Shown here: piece after piece, positions 52,588-60,440 of the stretch
How positions within the stretch are numbered: the stretch's first letter is position 1
Layout of the letters: each line of letters opens with the position of its first letter
From: Mycolicibacterium hodleri
GTDB lineage: Bacteria > Actinomycetota > Actinomycetes > Mycobacteriales > Mycobacteriaceae
Direction: 5' to 3'
Length of the DNA: 64,000 nucleotides
Assembly (NCBI RefSeq): GCF_006439015.1
Contig: NZ_RCZG01000008.1
Span: forward strand, 173,909 to 237,908
Notes under the pieces: model-generated
The model's input: the letters and a program-made list of their open reading frames with translations, nothing else
Databases searched by the model: none
What the model was told of the DNA's origin: nothing
Position numbers and translations under genes: made by a program

Positions 52588-53843
52588 GTATCAATTCCCG
52601 GGTCGCTCCGCTCCTGCCCTCCGGTGTCAATTCCCGGGTCGCTCCGCTCCTGCCCTCCGGTGTCAATTCCCGGGTCGCTCCGCTCCTGCCCTCCGGTGTC
52701 AATTCCCGGGTCGCTCCGCTCCTGCCCTCCGGTATCAATTCCCGGGTCGCTCCGCTCCTGCCCTCCGGCGGGGGGACCCTCAGCGCCGGACGCGTTGTCC
52801 GACACGTGCGCTTCGTCGAACGTGGCCATCGAGGCGAGGGTGGCGACGGCCGCCCGAAGCATAGGCAGGGCGACCGCGGCGCCGGTTCCCTCGCCGAGGC
52901 GCATCCCGAGGTCGACGATCGGCTCCAACCTGAGGTGTTGGAGGGCCAACGTGTGCGCGGGTTCGGTCGACCGATGTCCGGCCTGCCACCACGCGCGCGC
53001 GCCGGGGGCCAGTCTGTCGGCGACCAGGGCGGCGGCGGTGACCACCACTCCGTCCAGCACCACCGGTGTACGCCGCACCGCGGCCTGTGCCAGGAAGCCG
53101 GCCATCGCCGCCAGATCCGCTCCGCCGCACACCCGAAGCAGCCCAAGGGGATCCGACGACACGTCGCGGGCGCGGTAGAGCGCATCCCTGATCGCCGCGG
53201 TCTTGCGGGCCCAGCCCGCGTCGTCGACCCCGGTCCCGCGGCCCACGACCGCAACGGGTTCGGAGGACGTGAGGGCGGCGATCAACGTCGTTGCCGCCGT
53301 AGTGTTTCCGATCCCCATGTCGCCCGCGATAAGGAGGTCGGCACCGGCGTCGACCTCCTCGTCGGCGATCGACCGGCCGGCCTCGACGGCGGTGACCGCC
53401 TCGTCGTCGGTGAGCGCATCCTCCTTCGCGATGTTGCCGCTGCCGCGCCGGACCCGGTACGCACCGATCGCCTGCGACAGCGGCTCGTCGGTGTCGACCG
53501 CGACGTCGACCACCCGAACGGTCGCACCCGCGAGTTCGGCCAACACGTTGATTGCCGCCCCGCCCCCGTCGATGTTGGCCACCATCTGCGCGGTCACCTC
53601 CGGCGGAAAGGCGGACACCCCGGCGGCGGTCACGCCGTGATCGCCTGCGAACACGACGACCCGGACCCGCTGGAACTGGTGTGGAGGGCACACGCCTTGG
53701 CACGCCGCTACCCACACCGAGAGATCCTCGAGGCGGCCCAGCGCTCCGGGTGGCTTCGTCAGCCGGCCCTGGCGTGCGCGGGCGGCGGCCTCGGCCTCAC
53801 CGTCGAGAGCCGGGATGTCGGGGATCGGCTGGATGTCCGTCAC
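52584..53843 (-). CDS. cobT: Nicotinate-nucleotide:dimethylbenzimidazole phosphoribosyltransferase with repeat-encoded tail
   Basis: This 419-residue enzyme makes alpha-ribazole phosphate for cobalamin. Family blocks: RLTKPPGALGRLEDL, FAGDHGVTAAGVSAFP, MGIGNTTAA and GMRLGEGTGAAVALP. GTG at 53843 overlaps the cobU stop by four bases. The family-typical protein ends near residue 355. Here the frame continues through five in-frame 36-bp repeats encoding a five-fold GGQERSDPGIDT tail before a TGA that overlaps cobS. Whether the tail is neutral is unknown. Confidence 0.94.
   Translation of the reverse strand: MTDIQPIPDIPALDGEAEAAARARQGRLTKPPGALGRLEDLSVWVAACQGVCPPHQFQRVRVVVFAGDHGVTAAGVSAFPPEVTAQMVANIDGGGAAINVLAELAGATVRVVDVAVDTDEPLSQAIGAYRVRRGSGNIAKEDALTDDEAVTAVEAGRSIADEEVDAGADLLIAGDMGIGNTTAATTLIAALTSSEPVAVVGRGTGVDDAGWARKTAAIRDALYRARDVSSDPLGLLRVCGGADLAAMAGFLAQAAVRRTPVVLDGVVVTAAALVADRLAPGARAWWQAGHRSTEPAHTLALQHLRLEPIVDLGMRLGEGTGAAVALPMLRAAVATLASMATFDEAHVSDNASGAEGPPAGGQERSDPGIDTGGQERSDPGIDTGGQERSDPGIDTGGQERSDPGIDTGGQERSDPGIDT
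52590..52769. repeat. Five tandem 36-bp repeats inside the 3' end of cobT
   Basis: Units begin at 52590, 52626, 52662, 52698 and 52734 and are identical except for one or two bases at the junctions. A 30-base section matches the single copy at 60357-60386 with three differences. The core CCCGGGTCGCTCCGCTCC matches the glnA2-glnE repeat apart from one base. The 36-bp period is a multiple of three, so cobT stays in frame. Without spacers this is not a CRISPR array. Confidence 0.95.
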
Positions 53844-54382
53844 GATGTCTCCTTGACCGTAAGCGGCTGCCCGGCGACGACCAGCACTACGTGGTCGCAC
53901 ACGGACGCGAGACGTTGATTCAACATGCCCAGCCCGTCGGCGAATCGGCGACCCGACTCGATCGCGGGCACGACGGTCAGACCGACCTCGGGACTGACGA
54001 GCGCGAGTGGTCCTCGAAATGAGCCGATGGCGTCGACGAGGTCGTCCACGTCGGCTTCCATGTCGGTCATCACGACGTCGCCGGTCCACGTTCCACGGCG
54101 GTCCATGGCCGCGACGAGCCAGCCTCCCATGTCGTCGACCAGAGTGGGAGTGGCGTCGTCGATGCGCAATTGCATTGCCACGTCAGTGCTTTCCACCGTC
54201 GACCACAGACAATTTCGACGTTGCCGATGGACTGCGATCCTGGCCGACCACTCAGGATCCGCGGCTGTGGAGCCGGTGGCCACGTAGCGGACGTGTCCGT
54301 TCGGTCCTGCCGCTGTGGTGAGCGTCGCCTCCGCCCATTGCGACTTTCCGGACCGGATGCCGCCGAGTGCGAGGACGCGCAC
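53840..54382 (-). CDS. cobU: Adenosylcobinamide kinase / cobinamide-phosphate guanylyltransferase
   Basis: This 180-residue CobU has the P-loop GGIRSGKS at residues 7-14 and the LVDDMGGWLVA and ALVSPEVGLTVVP blocks. It phosphorylates adenosylcobinamide and then adds GMP. A GTG start at 54382 lies six bases after the DUF3043 gene, and the stop overlaps cobT (GTGA). In M. tuberculosis cobU lies elsewhere, so its presence here gives a fuller operon. Confidence 0.93.
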   Translation of the reverse strand: MRVLALGGIRSGKSQWAEATLTTAAGPNGHVRYVATGSTAADPEWSARIAVHRQRRNCLWSTVESTDVAMQLRIDDATPTLVDDMGGWLVAAMDRRGTWTGDVVMTDMEADVDDLVDAIGSFRGPLALVSPEVGLTVVPAIESGRRFADGLGMLNQRLASVCDHVVLVVAGQPLTVKETS

Positions 54383-54388
54383 CTCGGC

Positions 54389-55063
54389 TCAGGCGACCTT
54401 GGCGCCGCGCTCCACCTGTGGGCGGGGTGCCCGCATGCGGCGCAGCTGAGAAGCTCGACTCGCGGCGTAGAAGCCGAGCTTCCATCCGCTTTCGGTGTTG
54501 TCGGGGAACTTGGCGTCGACGCCCCTGTTGACGCGCCGCGCGATCAGGAATCCGTCGATCACCATGACCGCGACCAGTCCGAGCATGACGAACTGCACGT
54601 AGTACTGGATCTGGACCGACGGTAGCGACAACATCACGAACACCAGGGCGAGCGCGGCCGGCATGAACAGGCCGAGCAGGTTGCGGCGCGAGTCGACGAT
54701 GTCGCGAGTGAAACGGCGAAGCGCACCCTTGTCGCGGGGCAGAAGGTAGGCATCGTCACCTGCCATCATCTTCTCTCGGCGGTCGGCCATAGCGGCGCGG
54801 CGCGTGACTTTCTCGGCTTTGCGTTCCTCCTTGGTGAGTGACTCCTTGGCCGCCTTCTTGCGCTTGCGGGCCTCGGCGGACGTCATCGGTGCGGGAGCCA
54901 CCGGACCCCGAGCGCGCGTCTGATTCCGCTTCGGAGTGGGCCTTCCCTTCGGAGCGGTGACGCGGACACCCGTGTCCCGGCCGTCGCCGGACAACCCGGC
55001 GGCGGAGGCGCCGTCGGTCTCCTCGGATGGGGGATTGTCCTTCTTGCGACCCAACAGATTCAC
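54389..55063 (-). CDS. DUF3043 membrane protein (Rv2206-like)
   Basis: GTG at 55063 is chosen because the product then begins MNLLGRKKDN, typical of the family. A TANNNT element, TAACCT (55071-55076), lies seven bases upstream, implying a leaderless message. The 224-residue protein has a basic N-terminus (MTSAEARKRKKAAKESLTKE), DAYLLPRDKGALRRFTRD, and two membrane helices near 135-180. Its function is unknown. It leads the cobU-cobT-cobS operon. Confidence 0.88.
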   Translation of the reverse strand: MNLLGRKKDNPPSEETDGASAAGLSGDGRDTGVRVTAPKGRPTPKRNQTRARGPVAPAPMTSAEARKRKKAAKESLTKEERKAEKVTRRAAMADRREKMMAGDDAYLLPRDKGALRRFTRDIVDSRRNLLGLFMPAALALVFVMLSLPSVQIQYYVQFVMLGLVAVMVIDGFLIARRVNRGVDAKFPDNTESGWKLGFYAASRASQLRRMRAPRPQVERGAKVA

Positions 55064-55122
55064 ATCACCCAGGTTACTTCCGTTGCCGCGCTCTCCGACA
55101 TGCACCTCCGACGACGCGGACT

Positions 55123-55134
55123 TACCGTTGGTCA
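55123..55134 (+). promoter_or_regulatory. Leaderless promoter -10 of the glycerate kinase gene
   Basis: TACCGT (55123-55128) fits TANNNT and ends six bases before ATG 55135. The divergent DUF3043 promoter lies about 50 bases away on the other strand. Confidence 0.45.
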
Positions 55135-56214
55135 ATGACGGTCCCCGCGCTGCGCGTGCTGATCGCCCCCGACTGCTTCGGCGACAGTCTCACCGCCGTG
55201 CAGGCGGCCGAGGCCATCGCCACCGGTTGGCAGCGCGCCAGGGTCGATGACCGACTGACATTGGCGCCGCAGTCCGACGGTGGCCCCGGTTTCGTCGACG
55301 TACTCGCTAGTCGTTTCGGCGGCAGGCGCTCGGTTCGGGTCTGCGGCCCGCTGGCCGACGACGTCACCGCCGAGTGGGTCTACGACGCTGCCTCGTCAAC
55401 CGCATACGTCGAGTGCGCGCAGGCGTGCGGGCTGGCCTTGCTCGGTGGCCCGCCCACCGTGCAGACCGCCGTGGACGCGCACAGCAGGGGTGTCGGTCAG
55501 CTCGTCGACGCCGCCTTGACAGAAGGCGCTGCGCGCATCGTCGTCGGGCTGGGCGGCAGCGCTTGCACCGACGGCGGCCGCGGCATGGTGGATGCGCTTG
55601 GCGGCCTCGACGTCGCGGTGACGCGACTGGCGGACGTGGAGTTGATCGCCGCGACGGACGTCGAGCATCCGCTGCTCGGCGCACGGGGGGCGGCCCACGT
55701 GTTCGGGCCGCAGAAAGGTGCTGACGCCGCCACCGTAGACATGCTCGAAACCCGTTTGACCGACTGGGCCGTCGCCCTCGAAGCCGCCGCAGGCCATGAC
55801 GTTCGCACCGAGCCCGGCGCAGGAGCCGCAGGCGGTCTGGGGGCCGCGCTGCTGGCATTGGGCGGTCGCCGCGAATCGGGGGCCGCCGTCATCGCCGAGC
55901 ACACTCGCCTGTCAGAAGACGTGGCCGACGCTGACCTGATCATCACCGGCGAGGGACGGTTCGACGACCAGTCGCTGCACGGCAAGGTGGTCAGCGCGCT
56001 GGCCAGGGGCGCCCGGGACACGCCGGTGCTGGTGCTGGCCGGCCAGGTCACCCTCGACGAGAGCGCTCTGCGGGTGGCAGGCATCGCAGCCGCTCACTCG
56101 ATCACGGACTATGCCGGCTCCGTCCAGGTCGCGATCGATGACGCGGCGCGACAGCTCACGGGACTCGCTCAGCGAACGTCGTCACGCTGGGGTGACGGCG
56201 AGAGTCGGGAATAG
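55135..56214 (+). CDS. Glycerate kinase family protein (Rv2205c-like)
   Basis: This 359-residue protein belongs to the GlxK/GarK glycerate 2-kinase family. It opens with VLIAPDCFGDSLTAVQAAEAI (family DSFKGSLSA region), then LAPQSDGGPGFVDVL, GLGGSACTDGGRGM and ITGEGRFDDQSLHGKV. The usual Lys of the first motif is replaced (CFGDSL), a common feature of the mycobacterial members that may affect activity. ATG 55135 is preferred over a far upstream in-frame start. Confidence 0.88.
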   Translation: MTVPALRVLIAPDCFGDSLTAVQAAEAIATGWQRARVDDRLTLAPQSDGGPGFVDVLASRFGGRRSVRVCGPLADDVTAEWVYDAASSTAYVECAQACGLALLGGPPTVQTAVDAHSRGVGQLVDAALTEGAARIVVGLGGSACTDGGRGMVDALGGLDVAVTRLADVELIAATDVEHPLLGARGAAHVFGPQKGADAATVDMLETRLTDWAVALEAAAGHDVRTEPGAGAAGGLGAALLALGGRRESGAAVIAEHTRLSEDVADADLIITGEGRFDDQSLHGKVVSALARGARDTPVLVLAGQVTLDESALRVAGIAAAHSITDYAGSVQVAIDDAARQLTGLAQRTSSRWGDGESRE

Positions 56215-56271
56215 CGGTCCGGCAAGGTACCGTTGAGGTATCCAACGCATGACAATGCATAGGGAGAAGGA

Positions 56272-56637
56272 ATGACTGTTCAGGACGAGTCGACCACGAC
56301 TACCACTGCTGCCCACGGAGCCACCCTCACCGACGCTGCCGCCGCCAAGGCGAAGTCGCTGCTGGACCAGGAAGGCCGCGACGACCTGAACCTGCGCATC
56401 GCGGTTCAACCCGGCGGTTGCGCTGGCCTGCGTTACGAGCTCGCATTCGACGACCGCTCGCTCGACGGCGACCTCAACGTCGACTTCAGCGGGGTGACGC
56501 TGACGGTCGACCGCATGAGTGCCCCGTACCTGCAGGGCGCCACGATCGACTTCGTCGACAGCATCGAGAAGACGGGCTTCACGATCGACAACCCGAACGC
56601 CGGTGGTTCCTGCGCCTGCGGCGACTCGTTCAACTGA
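56272..56637 (+). CDS. A-type iron-sulfur carrier (HesB/IscA/ErpA-like, Rv2204c)
   Basis: This 121-residue protein has the three conserved cysteines of A-type Fe-S carriers: one in QPGGCAGLRYEL and two in GGSCACGDSF. An N-terminal Thr-rich extension precedes the domain. AGGGAGAAGG just upstream of ATG 56272 is a strong ribosome-binding site. It delivers Fe-S clusters to apoproteins such as LipA and respiratory enzymes. Confidence 0.93.
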   Translation: MTVQDESTTTTTAAHGATLTDAAAAKAKSLLDQEGRDDLNLRIAVQPGGCAGLRYELAFDDRSLDGDLNVDFSGVTLTVDRMSAPYLQGATIDFVDSIEKTGFTIDNPNAGGSCACGDSFN

Positions 56638-56656
56638 GCCCTTCGCCGCTGAACGG

Positions 56657-57310
56657 CTAGAACTGACCGGTGTTCCTCGGCAGATACGAGCACACCAGAA
56701 TGTCGCCATCCAGGACCAGCATTTGGGCGATGCCCTGGCGCTCGACCTGCCCCTGGGAACGACCTGCAGGTGTTGCTCGCATGGTGAAAAGCACCTGCGT
56801 CTGACTGGGTGACCACGTCACGATCTTGTCGATCTTCGACACGGTGACGCTGGTGTACTGCCTGCGGAACGCGTCACTGGTGAGATTGGCGAGGGTCATG
56901 TCCGATCGGCGGTCGGTGACCGCGTCGAAGAAGCCGCAGGAGTTGTTGCGCGCCACCGTCTCGTCATCGCCCTTGGCAAGCGCATCGAGATAGCCCTGAA
57001 TTGCGGTCTTGGCCGAGGCGTCGGTCACAGTCACCGTGCCCTGGTCGCTGCCACGTGTTGCCACCACGATCGCCACCACCACCGCAGCGACGAGGGCGAT
57101 GACCAGCAACCCCACGCCGATCGCCGCGAAGCGCTTCCGGCGCGGAGGTTTCGGGTAATTCACCGGGGGCGGCAGTGCGCCGGGATACGCCGACGGCACT
57201 TGCCCGGGATAGGGCGCGGTACCCGGCGGAGGGGGTCCTGGGTTCGGAAACGACTGCTGCGGCAGTGGTCCCGGGTACGAGGATTCGGGGTACGGAATTG
57301 GGCCAGCCAT
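56657..57310 (-). CDS. Membrane-anchored proline-rich protein (Rv2203-like)
   Basis: This 217-residue protein has a Pro/Tyr/Gly-rich cytoplasmic N-terminus (about 1-55), one membrane helix (FAAIGVGLLVIALVAAVVVAIVV) and an extracytoplasmic domain resembling NTF2/DUF4878-type folds (AIQGYLDALAKGDDETVA). Two cysteines (NNSCGFF, LVCSYL) could form a disulfide. Its function is unknown. It converges on the Fe-S carrier gene and diverges from adoK. Confidence 0.87.
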   Translation of the reverse strand: MAGPIPYPESSYPGPLPQQSFPNPGPPPPGTAPYPGQVPSAYPGALPPPVNYPKPPRRKRFAAIGVGLLVIALVAAVVVAIVVATRGSDQGTVTVTDASAKTAIQGYLDALAKGDDETVARNNSCGFFDAVTDRRSDMTLANLTSDAFRRQYTSVTVSKIDKIVTWSPSQTQVLFTMRATPAGRSQGQVERQGIAQMLVLDGDILVCSYLPRNTGQF

Positions 57311-57385
57311 GACGTTGTTAGGCTAGCGCACCGACCGGCGAGCCAGTTTTATGTAGGCGGTTTAACTAATGAAGGGTAACGCTTC

Positions 57386-58360
57386 GTGACGATTGTGGTG
57401 ACCGGATCCATTGCGACCGACCATCTGATGAAGTTCCCTGGCAAGTTCTCCGAACAGTTGCTGGCCGATCACCTGCAGAAGGTGTCGCTGAGTTTCCTGG
57501 TGGACGATCTGGTGATGCACCGCGGCGGCGTCGCAGGCAACATGGCCTTTGCCATCGGGGTGTTGGGCGGCGACGTCGCACTGGTCGGGGCGGCAGGCTC
57601 GGACTTCGAGGAGTACCGAGGCTGGCTGAAGTCGCACGGGGTCGACTGCAACAGCGTCCTGATCTCGGACTCCGCCTACACGGCCCGTTTCGTCTGCACC
57701 ACCGACGAGGACATGGCCCAGATTGCCTCGTTCTACCCCGGCGCCATGTCGGAGTCCCGCAACATCAAGCTTGCCGACGTCGTATCACGCACGGCCGCAA
57801 TCGACTTGGTGATCGTTGGGGCCAATGATCCCGAGGCGATGTTCCTGCACACCGAGGAGTGTCGCGAGCTTGGCTTGGCCTTCGCGGCCGACCCCAGCCA
57901 GCAGCTGGCACGTCTGTCCGGTGACGAGATTCGCAAGCTCATCGACGGTGCCACCTACCTCTTCACCAACGACTACGAGTGGGATCTGCTGCTGCAGAAG
58001 TCTGGGTGGACCGAAGCCGAGGTGATGAGCCAGATCGGTTTGCGGGTCACGACCCTCGGGCCTCACGGCGTCGACCTGGTCACCGCAGACGGCACCACCG
58101 TCCACGTCGACGTCGTGCCCGAAACGCATCAGGCCGATCCCACGGGCATCGGCGACGCGTTCCGCGCAGGCTTCCTGACGGGCCGCGCCGCCGGGCTGAG
58201 CCTCGAGCGTTCGGCACAGTTGGCCTCTCTCGTCGCCGTCCTGGTGCTGGAGACGACGGGACCACAGGAGTGGACGTGGGACCGCGACGTCGCGGTCAAG
58301 CGACTCTCGGATGCCTATGGCCCCGAGGCTGCGCAGGAGATCGGCGCGACGCTGGGTTAG
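57386..58360 (+). CDS. adoK: Adenosine kinase (PfkB/ribokinase type)
   Basis: This 324-residue PfkB-family kinase carries GGVAGNMAFAIGVLGG near the substrate site and DPTGIGDAFRAGF with catalytic Asp257, the same number as in M. tuberculosis AdoK (Rv2202c). Mycobacterial AdoK phosphorylates adenosine for purine salvage and is more like sugar kinases than eukaryotic adenosine kinase. The GTG start is preceded by a GAAGGG stretch. Confidence 0.93.
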   Translation: MTIVVTGSIATDHLMKFPGKFSEQLLADHLQKVSLSFLVDDLVMHRGGVAGNMAFAIGVLGGDVALVGAAGSDFEEYRGWLKSHGVDCNSVLISDSAYTARFVCTTDEDMAQIASFYPGAMSESRNIKLADVVSRTAAIDLVIVGANDPEAMFLHTEECRELGLAFAADPSQQLARLSGDEIRKLIDGATYLFTNDYEWDLLLQKSGWTEAEVMSQIGLRVTTLGPHGVDLVTADGTTVHVDVVPETHQADPTGIGDAFRAGFLTGRAAGLSLERSAQLASLVAVLVLETTGPQEWTWDRDVAVKRLSDAYGPEAAQEIGATLG

Positions 58361-58371
58361 TTTCCCGGTCG

Positions 58372-60315
58372 CTAGAGCTGAACCGGGTAGGTCGGTTCGC
58401 TGATCTCGGGCACCACGCTCTTCTCGACGAAGATGGCATACCACAGCATGAATATCAGTACGGTCCACAACCGGCGACTGTGATCGGCTGCGCCGTTTCG
58501 ATGTTCCTCGAGCATCCGTCGGACCCCGACGAGGTCGATCAAACCGTCCGTCTGTGACGTGGCAACCATCGCGTACGCCCAGTCGAGCAGTTCGCCGGAC
58601 CGCAACCAGTGCCGGATCGGTACGGGGAAGCCGAGTTTGGCGCGGTTGAGCACGTGCGCGGGAACGATGGGTTCGAGCGCGCGCCGCAGCGCGTACTTCG
58701 TCGTGGCTCGGGTGATCTTCTGATCGAAGGGCAGTCGGGACGCAACCGCGAACACTTCGGGGTCCAGGAACGGCACCCGCAACTCCAGCGAGTTCGCCAT
58801 CGTCATCTTGTCGGCCTTGACCAGGATGTCGCCCCGCAGCCACGTGAATAGATCGACGTGCTGCATGCGGGCCACGGAATCCCAGCCGTCGGACTCGGCG
58901 TAGAGGGCAGCGGTCACGTCGGTATGCGTCCACTCCGGCCGGAACCCCGGCATCACCGCGCGCAACTGGGCGTCGGAGAAACTCCGCGCGTTGCCGTAGT
59001 ACCGCTGCTCCAACGTCAGCGACCCACGGTGCAGCAGGCTCTTGCCGCGCATGCCGTCAGGCAGGGGCCGCGAAGCCTTGCCGAGCGAGCGGCGAAGACG
59101 GCCCGGCACATAGTCGAATGCCTTGAGCGACAACGGCTCCCGATAGATTGTATAGCCGCCGAACAACTCGTCGGCACCCTCGCCCGACAACACCACCTTG
59201 ACGTGCTTGCGCGCCTCGCGCGCGATGAAGAACAGTGGCACCAGGGCAGGATCGGCCACCGGTTCGTCCAGATACCACACGATTTCGGGCAGGGCCGCCA
59301 CGAACTCGGCCTGGCTGACGACCTTGGTGACGTGCCGTGCGCCGATCGCCTCGGCGGACGCCACGGCGACGTCGACCTCGGAGAAACCTTCACGCTCGAA
59401 GCCGGTAGTGAACGTGATCAAGCGGGGGTTGTGCCGCATCGCCAGGGCCGCGATCGCCGTCGAGTCGATGCCCCCGGACAGGAATGCACCCACGGTCACG
59501 TCGGCGCGCATGTGCTTGGCGACCGAATCCTCGAGTACCGCGGTGATCTCGTCGTAGCGACCCTGCTCGGCGTCAGCCGCGAAGGGCACCGCGGCGAACC
59601 GGGGGACGAAGTACCGCGTCACCTTGGGCGCGCCGCCCGGCCGGATGCGGGCGTAGCTGCCCGATTCCAGCCGGCGCACACCGCGGTGCAGTGTCTCGGG
59701 CTCCGGCACGTACTGCAGCACGGTGTAGTGCTGCAGTGCGCGCTCGTCGATCGCGAGGTCGATGTCGGCCACGGGTGCGAGGTCCAGGAGGCACTTCTTC
59801 TCGCTGCCGACGATCGTGCCGCCCGAACCGGTCGCCATGAACATCGGCTTGATGCCGAAGGGGTCGCGCGCGCAAAACAATTCTCGCTCGACGGTGTCCC
59901 ACAGCGCGAACGCGAACATCCCCCGCAGGCGATGAAGTGCGTCGGTGCCCCAGTGGTGGTACGCGGCAAGGATCGCCTCGCCGTCACCGTCGGTGGCGAA
60001 GTCGGCCCCGTGGCGCGCAGACAATTCGTCCCGCAGCTCGAGGTAGTTGTAGATCTCGCCGTTGAAGACCAGCTTGTAGCGTCCCGGTTCTTCGGGCGGT
60101 CCCCAGCTCAGCGGTTGGTGACTGTGGGCGATATCGATGATGGACAGGCGATTGAAGCCGAGGACTACGGTCGGAGATTCGTCGTCGTCTGCCCAGGTCC
60201 CGGGCTCATCGGGACCGCGGTGACGCATGAGATGAGCGGCTCCGGATACCGCAGCCACCAGCTCGGCGGACGGGTCGGCGGACGGGTCGCGTAAGTAGGC
60301 CAGCAGTCCGCACAC
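58372..60315 (-). CDS. asnB: Glutamine-hydrolysing asparagine synthetase
   Basis: This 647-residue enzyme has an N-terminal class II glutaminase domain with nucleophile Cys2 (MCGLLAYL), RHRGPDEPGTW and FNGEIYNYLELR. The C-terminal synthetase domain has the ATP-pyrophosphatase loop FLSGGIDSTAIAAL and SGEGADELFGGY. GTG at 60315 exposes Cys2 as required. It matches Rv2201, is convergent with adoK and diverges from ctaC. Confidence 0.95.
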   Translation of the reverse strand: MCGLLAYLRDPSADPSAELVAAVSGAAHLMRHRGPDEPGTWADDDESPTVVLGFNRLSIIDIAHSHQPLSWGPPEEPGRYKLVFNGEIYNYLELRDELSARHGADFATDGDGEAILAAYHHWGTDALHRLRGMFAFALWDTVERELFCARDPFGIKPMFMATGSGGTIVGSEKKCLLDLAPVADIDLAIDERALQHYTVLQYVPEPETLHRGVRRLESGSYARIRPGGAPKVTRYFVPRFAAVPFAADAEQGRYDEITAVLEDSVAKHMRADVTVGAFLSGGIDSTAIAALAMRHNPRLITFTTGFEREGFSEVDVAVASAEAIGARHVTKVVSQAEFVAALPEIVWYLDEPVADPALVPLFFIAREARKHVKVVLSGEGADELFGGYTIYREPLSLKAFDYVPGRLRRSLGKASRPLPDGMRGKSLLHRGSLTLEQRYYGNARSFSDAQLRAVMPGFRPEWTHTDVTAALYAESDGWDSVARMQHVDLFTWLRGDILVKADKMTMANSLELRVPFLDPEVFAVASRLPFDQKITRATTKYALRRALEPIVPAHVLNRAKLGFPVPIRHWLRSGELLDWAYAMVATSQTDGLIDLVGVRRMLEEHRNGAADHSRRLWTVLIFMLWYAIFVEKSVVPEISEPTYPVQL

Positions 60316-60356
60316 TGCGTCAGTATGCCGAACGCCGAGGTGTCACGGAACCGACA

Positions 60357-60386
60357 CCCCGGTCGCTTCGCTCCTGCCCTCGGGTG
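60357..60386. repeat. Single copy of the dispersed repeat in the asnB-ctaC gap
   Basis: Thirty bases match the cobT repeat unit with three differences and contain GGTCGCTTCGCTCC. Flanking ACACCC (60354-60359) and GGGTGT (60382-60387) could pair. Immediately upstream is another dyad, GGTGTC (60339-60344) / GACACC (60353-60358). Confidence 0.85.
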
Positions 60387-60440
60387 TGGTCTACGCTGCG
60401 TAGTATTCGCCGAAACTACCCACTTCTAGGAGGCACCAAC

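Noticed and set aside
52590..52769. CRISPR array suggested by regularly spaced repeats
   Set aside because: The units are directly tandem with no unique spacers, lie in frame inside cobT, and no cas genes are present.
51926..53254. 442-residue Arg-rich minus-strand frame over cobS-cobT
   Set aside because: It is an out-of-frame shadow; the cobS and cobT motifs lie in the other frames.
55064..55135. Cobalamin riboswitch ahead of the cob operon
   Set aside because: The divergent spacer is too short and lacks the conserved B12-box sequences.
58363..58390. Further copy of the dispersed repeat between adoK and asnB
   Set aside because: Only TCCCGGTCGCT is shared; this is too short to distinguish from chance.
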